Below are positions 48,101 to 60,112 of a DNA stretch of 64,000 nucleotides, piece after piece. The stretch is taken from assembly GCF_030867145.1 (NCBI RefSeq), contig NC_134436.1:8060001-8124000 (forward strand), read 5' to 3'. The DNA comes from Opisthocomus hoazin. Its lineage: Eukaryota; Chordata; Aves; Opisthocomiformes; Opisthocomidae. Made by a program: the position numbers and the translations under genes. The notes beneath the pieces are model-generated. The model was not told where the DNA came from, did no database searches, and saw only the letters and a list, made by a program, of their open reading frames with translations. Each line of letters starts with the position of its first letter. Within the stretch, counting starts at the first letter, position 1.

Positions 48101-49252
48101 TTCTAGTGCTTCTTATTCACGTGAGCTATTGTACCTAGCTCTCCTGCAGGGAATACTACCTGTTGCTTCGCGTTGCACTGATGGCAATACCCCACGCTGG
48201 TGGTAATAACACCGGACCACCCGTTCCAAAATACCGAAATTCAGATATCTTTAATTCTGTGACATTTATTTAGCTCAGAAGCAAGAAGCTCTTGAAAAAC
48301 TCACAAGCAAACCCGCTCTCAGGAGTATTCCAGCCAAGCAGATCTGAATGCCTGTACAGGTAACCTTGGGATGGTCTTTGGTCTAGTATGGCACTTGCCT
48401 ATTGCTGCTTCTGGAGCTGCTAAGAGGTACTCTTAGACACCAGCATCTATCTTTTCACGTGTAAAATCATTCTGTTAAAATTAGGAAGTATTGGCTTTGG
48501 CCAATTGGCAAAAAATTGACCTGTCCAGCTGCTTTCATTTGTGGCTGGAATGAGCATCCACTGGACTTTTGAGGAATCCTCTGCCCAGCTGCTTTGTTCA
48601 ACATCTGAAATATTATGAAGATGATAGGAAGAAAAATGAGCACACGGTACGGTTCTGCTCTTCTGGCCAGGCAAGGAATAGCTGCTTTTCAAGAATGATG
48701 ACTGAAAGAGGATCCAGAGTTTGGATACAGATCCTATTTAACTCGGTCTTTGTTCACAACAACAGCTGAGCTCCAGAGGGACAGATTTGGCTGTCTGTCC
48801 ATCTGTCTCCATGTCACAGCACCCGCTGGACGAGGGGTGTTTCCACGCTGCATTTTCTTGAGAAATTTTCCCCTGTGCCACCGTTTCCCTGTGTGGCAAG
48901 CCCAGACCCCGGCACAGCGGCGGTGCTGCTGTCGGCAGGGGTTGTGTCTCTGCGCTGGAGGCACGCAGCTCCCGCTGCCTCTGGGCTCAGAAAGGGACAG
49001 TTCAGGATGGATTTCTGAACAGTTTTACATCTTCAGGCCTGGTCTATGTGCCAGAGGGACACACTGGCACAGAAGTGATTGTCATTAGTTAACTTCTACA
49101 AAAGGATTTATTTCCCAAGTGTCAACATGTCATTTCCAGAATGGATCATCCATTCATGCTTAAGTCTCAGCCATTCTGGAGGCATGTTCATCAGACACAG
49201 AGTGGGCAGTCTGGTTTTATTTCTTTAAGTAGCTGAAAAAGTGCTGGTGGGT
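42120..49252. other. Long unassigned stretch
   Basis: 7.1 kb without a recognised gene. It includes a T run at about 43,908-43,921, the 20-bp tandem repeat at 46,281-46,360, and AT-rich parts with homeodomain-like TAAT cores at 43.4-43.5 and 46.73-46.8 kb. Frames at 44.37-44.67 and 45.0-45.3 kb have no motifs. Confidence 0.4.
46281..46360. repeat. 20-bp imperfect tandem repeat, four units
   Basis: Four units around (C/G)A(G/C)CC.GNCAGGGATGCT with a 20-bp period. GGGATGCT or a close variant ends each unit, at 46,300, 46,320, 46,340 and 46,360. Confidence 0.85.
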
Positions 49253-49575
49253 TAGAATCGTAGAACGGTAAGGGTTGGAAGGGACCTTGAAGATCATCTG
49301 GTTCCAACCCCCCTGCCATGAGCAGGGACATCTTCCACCAGCCCAGGGTGCTCAGAGCTCCATCCAACCTGGCCTTGAAGACTGCCAGGGAGGGGGCAGC
49401 CACAGCTTCTCTGGGCAGCCTGGGCCAGTGTTTCACTACCCTCGTGATGAAGAATTTCTTCTTAATATCAAATCTACATCTGCCCTCTTTTAGTTTAGAG
49501 GCATTACCCCCTCTCCTATCACTACACACCTTTGTGAAAAGCCCCTCTCCATCCTTCCTGTAGGCCCCTTCAGGG
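49253..49575 (-). mobile_element. CR1 LINE, 5'-truncated, inverted (tail class C)
   Basis: Starts with TAGAATCGTAGAACGGTAAG (reversed tail), then GGGTTGGAAGGGACCTTGAAG. On the minus strand the coding part reads KLKEGRCRFDIKKKFFITR, VVKHWPRLPREAVAAPSL. The internal box after the stop matches the class C copy at 19.2 kb in type, but the two are not close copies. Confidence 0.94.
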
Positions 49576-49649
49576 CTTGTTCTCTTTATGTGCTGCTGAA
49601 CTGACAGTCACTCTGAGTTGGAAAAAAGCACTCTGGGCTGGGTGCCCCT

Positions 49650-49703
49650 GGGAAGAGCCGGTGGGTGGATAGATCTGGGAAGAGCTGGTGGGTGGACAGA
49701 TTT
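49650..49703. repeat. 27-bp tandem duplication
   Basis: Two adjacent 27-bp copies, GGGAAGAGCCGGTGGGTGGA and onward, with three differences. It lies 75 bp beyond the CR1 at 49.25-49.58 kb. Confidence 0.9.
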
Positions 49704-51481
49704 CAGAATCACTTCAGAAGACAGGGGACATCACTGACTATAGACTGCATTTTAGATTTGAGATGAAGGTGAGCTGTCTCTTTCCTAACCTCTTCATGTA
49801 AAATTTAAATGTTGAACAGTGGCAGACAAGTGCTGTGTTGAACTCCATCTAGTTCACCAGAAGCTCTGATTTTTTTATTATTCCCCCCCCCGCCTCAGTT
49901 GAGTACCATTTATATCAGTGTGTGTATATTAGGTAATCGAAGTGAATATGGTAATCTGGGTAGGAACGACCACTTGCTGCTGGATTTCCTTCCCTCCTCC
50001 CTTTTTTTTGTTAAACTTGTGTCTGACAGACTCCGAATCATAACCAGCACAGCCAACTCTCACAAGCTGTGGGGTGTTACACTGAACACCCGAGCAGTCG
50101 TACCAGGGCAGTGCGACAAGCCTGTTCAGAACGGGCATGCCCAGCTACGTGGCAAGTCGCCCATCACCACTTCCACTCTGGAGTCCCGACGGGCTGACCT
50201 GCCAGAAGCAGAGGCTGTACCCGAGGAGGTAGCTAGCCGTGGGCAGAGGGGTTGTGAAACAGGGTTTTGTGAATCAAAGCTCATTACAATCTGTTGGCTT
50301 CTTGCGTGGGAAGAGTTGAGAGAAGATACTTTTCCATACAACTCAACATATGCCAAGTAGAGGATCTTCATATATTTCTTGACGCTCTGTCTCCTCCTGT
50401 GCCATCACCTGGCTCTCCCATTTTACGCAATGTCTTTGGTAGTGGTCACTGCCATCCAAGGCAGGACACTGAGTTCACTGATGCCTGAACAGGACCTGGC
50501 ACACATCTCCAAGGCTATGCCATGGCTTGCTCTTTGGATTTGTTTCCCACATGAAACCCCTCTAGAGTTGCCTTCTAGGGAACATGTTACAGCTTCAGAA
50601 ATTTACTCTGGAGAGTAGCAGATCTCGGCCTGATTGCTTTGTTGGGAAAAGGATTTTGTGATTTATGAAATGATAGTACTTTGATTAAAACCCAAGCATT
50701 AATGACAGTGAATCTGTAAGGGCCCATGTGTGGTGCATGTGAAAAGAGTTAAGAGTCATCTACTCCCAAATATCTCCAGTCCAAATATAAATAGGTGTGA
50801 TCTAAAACCTTCCTCAGTACCATTTCAGCAGCTTATTCATTCCACTATGCAGGGCCTCCTCTAGCTGGAGTATAAATAAACAGAGCACAAGTATTCTTGT
50901 GATTCTAGAAATGTACTTGAAGAACAGAGGTGTTAAAACCTTTCAGAGAGGATACTTGACTGGGAGTAGGAAAAGAAATTATAAGCAACACCCAGATTTT
51001 TTTCTGCAACACATGCAAAATGATTTTTTTTAAGCCTAAACAGTTAGACGTTGGTGTTACTTTCAATTCTTGCAGTATGCTTTCAATCCAGCTCTATTTA
51101 TCCAAAACATTGACTACATTTTGGTAGAAAGAACCAAAATGAAGCCTTCAGGGTTGCATTATCAATGGAGTTCTTTCCTTCCTCAGAACCTTCTGTTTGT
51201 GAAGGCAGATGTTGCAGAATCGTGCTCCTCAAGCGTCCCGGCCAATAATCTGTAGTGTGAATGCTGTTCTGCAGAGACTTCAGAAGTGTTGGTGGCAGGA
51301 GTACCTCTAGATTTCATGTCTGTGTTTCTTGGGTGAGCCTGGAAATGTGAGAGCTTTATCTGCTGCAAGTTTCGGTGAAAGGTCCTGGTGACCAAGCAGA
51401 GTTCATCAGGAGATGGAAAAAACACCGTGAAAACTATTTAAAGGATTTTAATCAGGTTTTAAGATTCTGATGATGATGACT
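49704..51481. other. Unassigned stretch
   Basis: Includes a C run at 49,884-49,891 and AT-rich sequence at 50.6-51.05 kb. The 153-residue frame at 49,899-50,360 lacks any recognised motif. No gene supported. Confidence 0.4.
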
Positions 51482-51942
51482 GGAGGAGCTACTGGAGAGA
51501 GTCCAGTGGAGGCCTACGAGGATGATGAGGGGACTGGAGCATCTCTCCTACGAGGAGAGGCTGAGGGAGCTGGGCTCTTTTAGCCTGAAGAAGAGAAGGC
51601 TGAGAGGGGACCTTTTATAAATATCTCAAGCGTGGGTGTCAGGAGGATGGGGCCAGACTCTTTCCGGTGGTGCGCAGCGACAGGACAAGGGGCAATGGGC
51701 ACAAACTGAAGCAGAGGAAGTTCCAGCTGAACATGAGGAAGAACTTCTTCCCTCTGAGGGTGACGGAGCCCTGGCCCAGGCTGCCCAGGGAGGTTGTGGA
51801 GTCTCCTTCTCTGGAGATATTCCAGACCCGCCTGGACAAGGTCCTGTGCAGCCTGCTGTAGGCGACCCTTCTTCGGCAGGGGGGTTGGACTGGGTGACCC
51901 ACAGAAGTCCCTTCCAACCCCGAACATTCTGTGATTCTGTGA
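51482..51942 (+). mobile_element. CR1 LINE, 5'-truncated (tail class B)
   Basis: Begins within GAGCTACTGGAGAGAGTCCA and carries the ORF2 C-terminus in pieces ([58 protein letters not shown]). It ends ATTCTGTGATTCTGTGA. The segment AGGGGACCTTTTATAAATAT lacks bases present in the 54.3-kb copy, which breaks the frame. About 461 bp, very similar to the copy at 54.3 kb. Confidence 0.96.
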
Positions 51943-54280
51943 CAGTAAAAATCAGGTCTGAGTGGTTTTGAATGACTACAGCCTGGACAAACCATGAGGA
52001 TATTTTTGCTGTAAGCCAACAGCTTTTTGTATGTCTTGGAGCCATATAATTTTATCTTGATATTCAGGGGTAAAAAACCTGCTTGTAATTTCAGGGGGCC
52101 ACGGAATGTGCTTAATTTCTTACACTTCTGTTCTTACATAGATGCTTTCTGACAGAAAAGCCAGAAGAATAACTGGATGCTACTTTTATAATAAGATGGG
52201 TTAATGTTTTGTCTTCATCTCAACATCACTTTAGGGTATCCAAGAATCTATTTTTAGCAATATTATTTTCCTCTTTCTAAAGCAAGGTTAAATACTTTAT
52301 TCCACTTGCTCTTGTCACAGGGGAAGAAAAATAGTCACGGAGCCCAGGTTTTCGCTCATACATCTCTGCTCCCTGAAATACACATACTAGCAGTTCGTCT
52401 AATCTGCCATGTGTCATGGATGATAAAGTTTCAGACTTTGTCCTTGGGAAAATACTTTTCAATCAATGGATTTCCTTGTCAGGAAGTTTTCGGTTTTGTT
52501 AACCTCTCTTTTTCTTAATTTTATCTAATTGTTTCCTATTTTAAATGTTTTTCTATTGAGCTTATTAATTTTCTTCTTTGTAATAGACAATTCTTCCCCA
52601 CTAGCATCATATTGAGATCATATTGATCTCTTTTAACTCTGTCTTAATGTATCGCGTGTGTTTTATTCTGCGTTTTTCCTCCCAGTTGGTCTAACTCCTT
52701 AATTAATCATGCAGCTTTTCTCGAACAACTTATTTCCACAGAAATATCTTTCTTGATGCCTACTGGAATAGTCACAGCTGGTTGGATTTCTTGATCTTCT
52801 GTGTTAACTCAAGATCACCAGCAAGGAAAATGGAAAACAATTACTTTGGGATCTTATTAAGAGAAAGTCAGAAATGAAATTCCGTTCAGCTTTGATTCCT
52901 GAAAAGCGTTTGTTGTGGGAGGAGGTAAAAGGGTGCGACGGGATGAAAGGAGTGAGCTGATCTCTGGTAAATGTATTTGCATGGGAAATATTCCAGTGAC
53001 GCCAGAATTAAAACGTGCAAGAAGCCTGGCGTTAATGAGACATGACTCTGTTTCTTGGCACAGTGCCTGTCTGAAATAACTTCAGTAACTTGGGGGTTTT
53101 GTACGGTTTTGGTTAAACATGTGTGAGGGATTTAGCAGCGGCAGGCTCATTCATGAGAATGATTAGTTTTGTTCATGCAGTATTTTTTGAAGTTGTTTAA
53201 AATGGCCGGCTCTGGGATTGTCTTTCGCCACACTTGAGCAATCTTCGTGTCCAAGCAAGGTGGAATCTAACTGGTTTGGAGGCGCCGTGTACAGAATCTC
53301 TACAGGGGTCTGATGGCTGGGGTTTGCTGAAGATACATCAGCAGCTAATGCAAGCCATCAGAAAGGTTCAGGAGAGTCTTCAGTAAGGGTAAGTGGTTTC
53401 AGGAAAGGGGAAATCAAGCACTAATGACTGTTTGGGAAAAGATCCCATTTTCCAGACTTCAGTCCCAAACAATGGCATAAGCTCTGGGGCTCTAGTTATG
53501 TTACTGGTTGGTCCTGGGTGAGTGCAGAGCTGGGAATGGAAGAGCCCAGGTGGGCAGGGAACAGATTTACTTGTCACCTTTCCCTCTGGCATGGGAGCCT
53601 CCATCAGCAGCCCCACAAGTCTGCGGCTGGGCAGCTGTATTTGGGGGATCTGACACGCTGAAAATACCTGAACGCCCCTTCTGAAACTGAGACATGGTTC
53701 TTCCAGATATCCTTGTCAAAGGAGTAATTCCCACTTCAGATCTAGGTGCTAAGGACCAGCTTCTACAGGGTCTAAACTCACTGTATAGGCACCGAGACTC
53801 CTCTAGTCGGAGGGTGATGCAAGGATCCCCTAGGCTCAGGGTACTATGGGATGGATAAAAAGATAAATAGAGGGGAATGTGATTACTTCCCAAAAAGCCT
53901 TCAGAAATTCTTCATTTAATGCTACGTCATACTGACACAGCCCCCCCCGCAGTATTTTCTGTAGGCCTTTACTTGATCAGTTACCCATACAACACTAGGA
54001 AGCTTGCCATATATTTATTGTTAAAGTAACTTAATAGCATAATGGGCTAAAAGAGGGAGAAAATGAGCATATTAGAGCTATGCAGGGTCGTCTCATGGCA
54101 AATGTACAGTGGAAAATGAGAGTGAGAAAGAGAAACTGCACGGTCTCATTGGAGAATTTCTGTCATATGGAAGCATCCGCCTGATGTTATCTGCAGATTT
54201 AAATTATACTTTCTGTCTCCCTAACCCAAGCACATAGCTGAGAATTTAATCAGTGCCGGGTGTGTACTTTTCATTGCTCT
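51943..54280. other. Unassigned AT-rich stretch
   Basis: No gene or repeat recognised. 52.5-53.2 kb is AT-rich with an octamer-like ATTTGCAT at 52,975 and several TAAT cores. A C run occurs at 53,941-53,948. Confidence 0.4.
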
Positions 54281-54949
54281 GTCCTGGTGGACGACAGGTT
54301 AACCATGAGCCAGCAGTGTGCCCTGGCTGCCAAGAAAGCCAATGGGATCCTGGGGTGCATCAAGAAGAGTGTGGCCAGCAGGGCAAGGGAGGTTCTCCTT
54401 CCCCTCTACTCTGCCCTGGTGAGGCCTCATCTGGAGTACTGTGTCCAGTTCTGGGCTCCCCAGTTCAAGAAGGATGAAGAGCTACTGGAGAGAGTCCAGC
54501 GGAGGGCTACGAGGATGGTGAGGGGACTGGAGCATCTCCACTACGAGGAGAGGTTGAGGGAGCTGGGCTTGTTCAGCCTGGAGAAGAGAAGGCTGCGAGG
54601 GGACCTTATAAATGCCTACAAATATCTGAAGGGTGGGGGTCAGGAGGATGGGGCCAAGCTCTTTTCAGTGGTGCCCAGTGACAGGACAAGGGGCAATGGG
54701 CACAAACTGAAGCAGAGGAAGTTCCGTCTGAACATGAGGAAGAACTTCTTCCCTCTGAGGGTGACGGAGCCCTGGCCCAGGCTGCCCAGGGAGGTTGTGG
54801 AGTCTCCTTCTCTGGAGATATTCAAGACCCGCCTGGACAAGATCCTGTGCAGCCTGCTGTGGGTGACCCTGCTTCGGCAGGGGCGTTGGACTAGATGACC
54901 CACAGAGGTCCCTTCCAACCCCTACTATTCTGTGATTCTGTGATTCTGT
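54281..54949 (+). mobile_element. CR1 LINE, longest copy in window (tail class B)
   Basis: About 669 bp with one open frame of roughly 200 residues. It is the C-terminal end of the CR1 ORF2 reverse-transcriptase protein, with blocks [77 protein letters not shown] and [18 protein letters not shown]. The frame ends shortly after [10 protein letters not shown], then the 3' UTR and a tail ATTCTGTGATTCTGTGATTC. The absence of internal stops marks it as relatively young. It is 5'-truncated, lacks the endonuclease and the catalytic reverse-transcriptase core, and is not functional. Confidence 0.97.
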
Positions 54950-56411
54950 CTGGCAAAAAGCATTTGCTTAGCTAAGCACAGCTGGACACCATATATTACA
55001 CTACCTTAATTCCTTTTGTATCGTGTAGCCCAGTGCCAGTATCAAACATCTTTTTGTTACTGTGCTATACAAATTACCAGTTTAAGAAGAAATTATGTGA
55101 AAAATAAATCGTAAGTCTGTAGATTTTGCATTTGATTGCTACATGGAAAACAAATCTAACGCTAATGAAACACACCTATAAATTGCAACTTCATTAATTG
55201 TAGGGTATTAGGGTATAGTGAACCTAAATGAGATTGGGGTAAATGAAATTAAAAGAAAAATACATGACTTCACTTCTTAAATGTTCATTTAGAAAAAAAA
55301 AGATAACAGCCACAATCCAGAAGAATTCTTGTTTTAAACAAAAAATTGTTGCTTATCCACTGCATTCAATCTCCTTTTTTTCTGTTGTGTTTGAAGTTCC
55401 AAACTGCAAGAGCCTAAAAATTACAAATTGTCATACAGAACTTGAGAGCCCAATGTGGCTATCAGGAACGGTTCATAGACTTTGAATTATCTTTTGACCT
55501 CTGTGAATTAACACAGCATCCCGCCCTTACGTCTGCCCTATAGAACTGTAATGGTCCAGCGGATAGAAAGTTATTAGTGATTTCAAGTTAACTTCCAGGG
55601 AAATAATTTTAAATGTATTAGCACTTTTGACACATTCTTCTGAGACGAGCCTACATGACACGCTGTACCTTGTTGAGTATCCCTGCAAAAGGGTCGTTCA
55701 GGTTGTAAAGGCTGATCTTGTATTTTTATTAGAAATCTACTGTTTTGTGTTGTTCATCTTGGCTTAAGAATCAGATCTAGTTTTTCTTTTTTCTGTTTTT
55801 TTTTTTTTAATTATTTAATATGACAAAATAGACCATCTACATTTAAAGCTTTTCTGGGGGGGAGGGGGGCTATAGGTTTGTAGAACAGCACCATTAAAAG
55901 CAGAAAATAGAATTATAGCAGCAACAAATGACAGCAAATGCAGAGGAATCTAGCTAGTTGCAAGGTTCACAAAGCCTGCTAATGTTTTTAGCACACAGAT
56001 TCATTGCTCAACTGCATATGAATTTTTCAGACCACAAACTATTTTTTGTCTAGACTAAGTCTATATAAGCAAAACTGAAGTAAAGGTTCTGCCAGTTCTG
56101 TGAAAGCAGTTGTGGCAAGGGACCTAACTGACGCAATCACCGCACCGTGTGGCTGGGTCACACTCGGTAGCTGGGATCAGCCACCGGATTTAATCATGGA
56201 TCACAGCTCCTCAAGTCACGATGCCTGCTGCCGGGCACAGGACCTCCTTCGCAGGATACAACATCCCTCTTAATTTTTTGGGTGCAGGGTAGAGTCAACA
56301 TTGTTCTAGGTATTTGTTCGGAAGGAAAAAATGAAACAGCAGCTGCTTTTGTAAAGAATTCGTAATCCATCAAAATGGCATTGACAAAACCTGAAAACAT
56401 CGAGGTAAGCA
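54950..56411. other. Unassigned AT-rich stretch
   Basis: Contains a T run at 55,796-55,808 and a G-rich run GGGGGGGAGGGGGGC near 55,856. No gene or repeat recognised. Confidence 0.4.
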
Positions 56412-56639
56412 TATGGCCTCAAGTTGCGTCAGGGGTGGTTTAGATTGGATATTAGGAAAAATTTCTACACTGAAAGGGCTTCCCGGGGCAGTGGTGGAGT
56501 CCCCATCCCTGGAGGTGTTCAAAAACCATATAGATGTGGCACTTCAGGACATGGTTTAGCAGGCAAGGTGGTGCTGGGCTGACAGTTGGACTTGATGAGC
56601 TTAGAGGTCTTGTCCAATCTTAATGATTCTATGATTCTA
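56412..56639 (+). mobile_element. CR1 LINE 3' end (tail class A)
   Basis: TATGGCCTCAAGTTGCGTCA, then GATTGGATATTAGGAAAAAT, GGCAGTGGTGGAGTCCCCAT and GGACATGGTTTAGCAGGCAA, ending AATGATTCTATGATTCTA. It lacks the stretch between the KNF-ER motif and the PREVVE motif, an internal deletion of about 20-25 bp compared with the copy at 41.9 kb. Confidence 0.93.
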
Positions 56640-59600
56640 AGCCAGCAACTCTGCTGTGAAGCACTCCAGTGGTTCCTTCTCCTGACTGAATGCAGTAGTG
56701 GGAATGGGAAGGCGATGCCACATGGCCGGGTGTCCTGTCCCGGTGCCACACAGGGAGGGCGAGGCGTGGCGTGACCAGGGCATGGCCACGAGGAGGGTCT
56801 GGGGTGGCCATGCCACAGCGGTGACATCCGTGGGTAAGACATCAGGCGGGTGCTGCAGGTCTCTTTCATGCCTCCTCCTCTGTTCCTGGGCTGTCCCTGC
56901 TGTCCATCGCGCTCTTCTGGGGGCTGCTGCTTTTGCTTCACGCTTGGATGCGTTTAGGAAACATGGTGGATTTTGTGGTTTTGCAGTGTATCTTTGAATA
57001 TCAGCAAATTTTACTGTATCAACCAAGTAAAAATTGTCCGTTGACCTGGGCTGAACAGCTGTAAGCAGGCTCCGCACAGCATACCTGCGGCAGGGTTGAT
57101 GAACTAGCTTTTTTTTAAAACATAATCACATACTGGCCAGACTCCGTTGGGTTAAATACTTCCTATTATGTAGGTTGAACCTGTATCACATGCAGTGGTT
57201 ATTGGTGTTTGACAGAATTTTGCACGATGAAAGAGCCCAGACAATGTGCTTGTTTTGGTTTCTGTCACGTCTGTGCTATCAGTCTGTTGGAAGCAAGCAG
57301 TTACCCTTCCTGTTCCAGCTCCTCGTAGGAATTTTACATTGAGTATTTCTCAATCACGTACAAGGGTCCTGTTAAAAAATAGCCAGAAGGAGCTTCTGTG
57401 TCAGAGAAATGTTGTATCTGTTCCTGCTTTACAGCCAGCAGGTCCAAAGCACAGAAAAGCAATGTATCTGGGATTAGACTGCAGGGAGCTAAATCCCCTG
57501 TCTCTTGCCCTATTTACTTGGATAAGAATTTTCAACAGTGGATTTAGAAATTAGAGAGTTGTGCTCTCATTTCCCCTAAAGTCGATAGGAGTTAGATACC
57601 TAATTCCCTTGAGCCCTTTGAAATTCCTGTAAAACAAACACTACCTTCTCTAACTTCTGTAGAAGCAATTAAAAGATCAGCCAACATGGACAAGCTAGTT
57701 AATGCGGTCTGCAAAGAAAATGCCTTTAAACTTGTCTAGGTGCCGGTAGCAACATGAGAGGCTAATGACAAGGACCTGAGTAAAGATCCTGATGCCAGCT
57801 CGGGAGTCTTAGCAGTCACCTTGGGAAGCTAATGCCAAGGAGCTGAATAAAGATGCAATTAAGGTTGCCACAAAGTACTGGGATACATTACAGTTCCCAG
57901 CTGTGATAATGGAAGAGTTGGCTGCGATTCCAAAGCACCAGCCTGATAGTAAAGTAGGAATGAAAGGGCATGTATCTTGGCCTTTTCATTTTCCAGACAT
58001 TTATATTTGCTATCTGCGCGGACCCTAAATTATCCTGGCAAAATTCCAAGCAAGAATGCTTTTTATTCTCTTCCTCTAGTCGGTTAATAAAGTACTATTA
58101 GGCTTTGCTATTTTGCATTGCACAAGGGACAACAGAATAAACATTTCCTGTTATTTGTGATCCATCTCAGCTTTTGGAGATCTTGACAGTTTTACAAGTC
58201 CCTGACTGCTTACCCTGGTCAGTGTAAACGCCCTGCTTTGAAAACATCGCACGTGAGTCTTCAGCAGTGAGTAGAAAACATGTTCAGACTCACTCTTAAG
58301 CAAGAGGACATAACATAAGAAAAAACGGTTCCTGAAAATCCTGTCACAGGTATAATGCAGTTCTGAACATCCTCAAGAAGTCACAGTTCTGGCACAAGTG
58401 CATTTTTCAGAAAGTGTGTATGAAATGAAATGAAATACCTGATTGGCAGCTGTAAGTCATGAGGAAGTAATACAAATTTTCATAGCCCCAGGAAGATACA
58501 CAGACCAGAAAGATGCGATGGGAAACTTGTGGTTTGGTCTTCAAACGGACCCTGAAAAAGCCTTGTCACTTCCACCACTACCAGCACAACCAGTAGTGAC
58601 AGAATTTAAGTCACTGTGTGAAGGACCTGCAGCTCGTGAGCAGCAGGGAAAACGCGTTGCCGAGTTGGACAAGTGGCTTGTTGGTCCTTGTTGGCTCCGG
58701 TGGTGGGGGGAGGCTGAGGGGGTCGATAGCTGGGGATTGCTGGTGACAGCAGCATTTGAGTTCTGGAATTCTGGAATTCATTCCGGTTCTCTGCTGGAAC
58801 CCTTTCGAGCTGGGGGCCCTTGGCCTCTGCTTGGCTGATGCTGTTGCAGGAGGATTACTGCCATGTGGAGACAAAAAAAAAGCCTTCCTATATAATGACA
58901 GAGGTTGGGGAAGAAAACATTCTTTGGATTTTTTTCCAGCTTGGTATTGATGTAGTCAATAAAGTCAGAGTCAGTCCTTCCCCCTTTTCAGTTCTCCTGC
59001 CCGTGCTCGCATGGGGTGGGGAGCAGAGGCTGTGCGAGTGCCTCCCGGCTGGGCACACTGGGAAAACCTGCTCCCTTGCGCTTGCGTACTGCAGGGAAGC
59101 GGGCAAGCAGGGTCCTGGAGTAACCGATGCAGAGGTGCTGCAGGCAACAAGAAAACCTCCCAAACTGCTTGCTCACCAGCATGGTTTTGGAAGATGTTCA
59201 GACTTCAACACAAATAAAAGCAGACCTGATCACGGTGTGATTCTCACCTGTACTGTATGAAGATGGAAGTGAAAGGAATGCATCACTGTTTTTTAAAAAT
59301 ATCCTTAAAAATTGCTTTGAAAATAGGAGGGCTACAGCAAGACACCTCTGAGAAGAATGATCCCTTTGGGCTGAGGGTGCACGCCGCACCGAGCTGCCCT
59401 GGGTACAATTTGCCTCTCTTTCTTCTTTAGGTGAAGTTGGAGATCACCTCGTGGTAGGGCTGACTGGCCTGTTCGTATGCAGCTTCTCATTGGTTCCAGT
59501 TGCTGCCTCTCCCTTGTTAGGAAAGTGCTGCTTCTCATGAGGAAAACATCTCGGAGGGAATGCCTAAAGCTCAGCACAGATGTGTTTTCACTATTAGTTA

Positions 59601-59930
59601 AACTAAGAATGCAAGCATGCCTGTTAACATCCGTGTTCGTTCAGATGGAGATGTAACACACGTCGTAGCATCTGATTTCCAAGTACCTGGGAGTCTGGGT
59701 TTGCTCTCCACTCTGCAAACAGGACAGTGCTCAGGTCGGGGAAGGTGGTTTTTCAGGCCATGAGGACAAGTGGATGTCAGCCAAGCTGCTGTAGATCCCG
59801 GGGCTCCAGAGGGAAGGGGCAACGAAGCATGGAGAGGCGCAGCACGGAGGGCGAGGTTTGCTGGGGGCTGCTGGGATGCGCAGGCTGTGGCACAGCCATC
59901 AGTTTGAGTACTGGTTTTGGTGGGACTGGG
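56640..59930. other. Unassigned stretch
   Basis: 56.7-56.95 kb is GC-rich, with opposing frames that look like chance. Then AT-richer DNA with the 67-bp-offset duplication at 57,758-57,856 and a (GAAAT)3-like run at 58,421-58,436. The open frame at 58,443-58,838 shows no known domain. Confidence 0.4.
57758..57856. repeat. Imperfect direct repeat, 32-bp units 67 bp apart
   Basis: GAGGCTAATGACAAGGACCT (57,758-57,789) recurs as GAAGCTAATGCCAAGGAGCT (57,825-57,856). Both continue into GA(G/A)TAAAGAT, with about five differences over 32 bp. It matches no repeat family that I know. Confidence 0.8.
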
Positions 59931-60112
59931 CTGAAAGCATTGGACCAGGCTGCCCAGGGCAGTGGTCGAGTCACCATTCCTGGAGGTGTTCAAAAAACGT
60001 GTAGTCATGGCACTTCAGGACATGGTTTAGCCGGCATGGTGTTGATGGGTTGATGGTTGGATTTCAAGTTCTTAGAGGTCTTGTCCAACCTTAATGATTC
60101 TATAATTCTATG
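59931..60112 (+). mobile_element. CR1 LINE 3' end (tail class A)
   Basis: Begins CTGAAAGCATTGGACCAGGC, in which bases present in the 16.0-kb copy (between CTGAAAG and GCATTGG) are missing. It continues GGACATGGTTTAGCCGGCAT and TTGATGGTTGGATTTCAAG and ends AATGATTCTATAATTCTATG. About 182 bp. Confidence 0.93.

Noticed and set aside
54260..54898. 212-residue open frame as a host gene
   Set aside because: The sequence is the C-terminus of CR1 ORF2 followed by a CR1 3' tail, so it is a LINE remnant. The first few residues come from flanking DNA.
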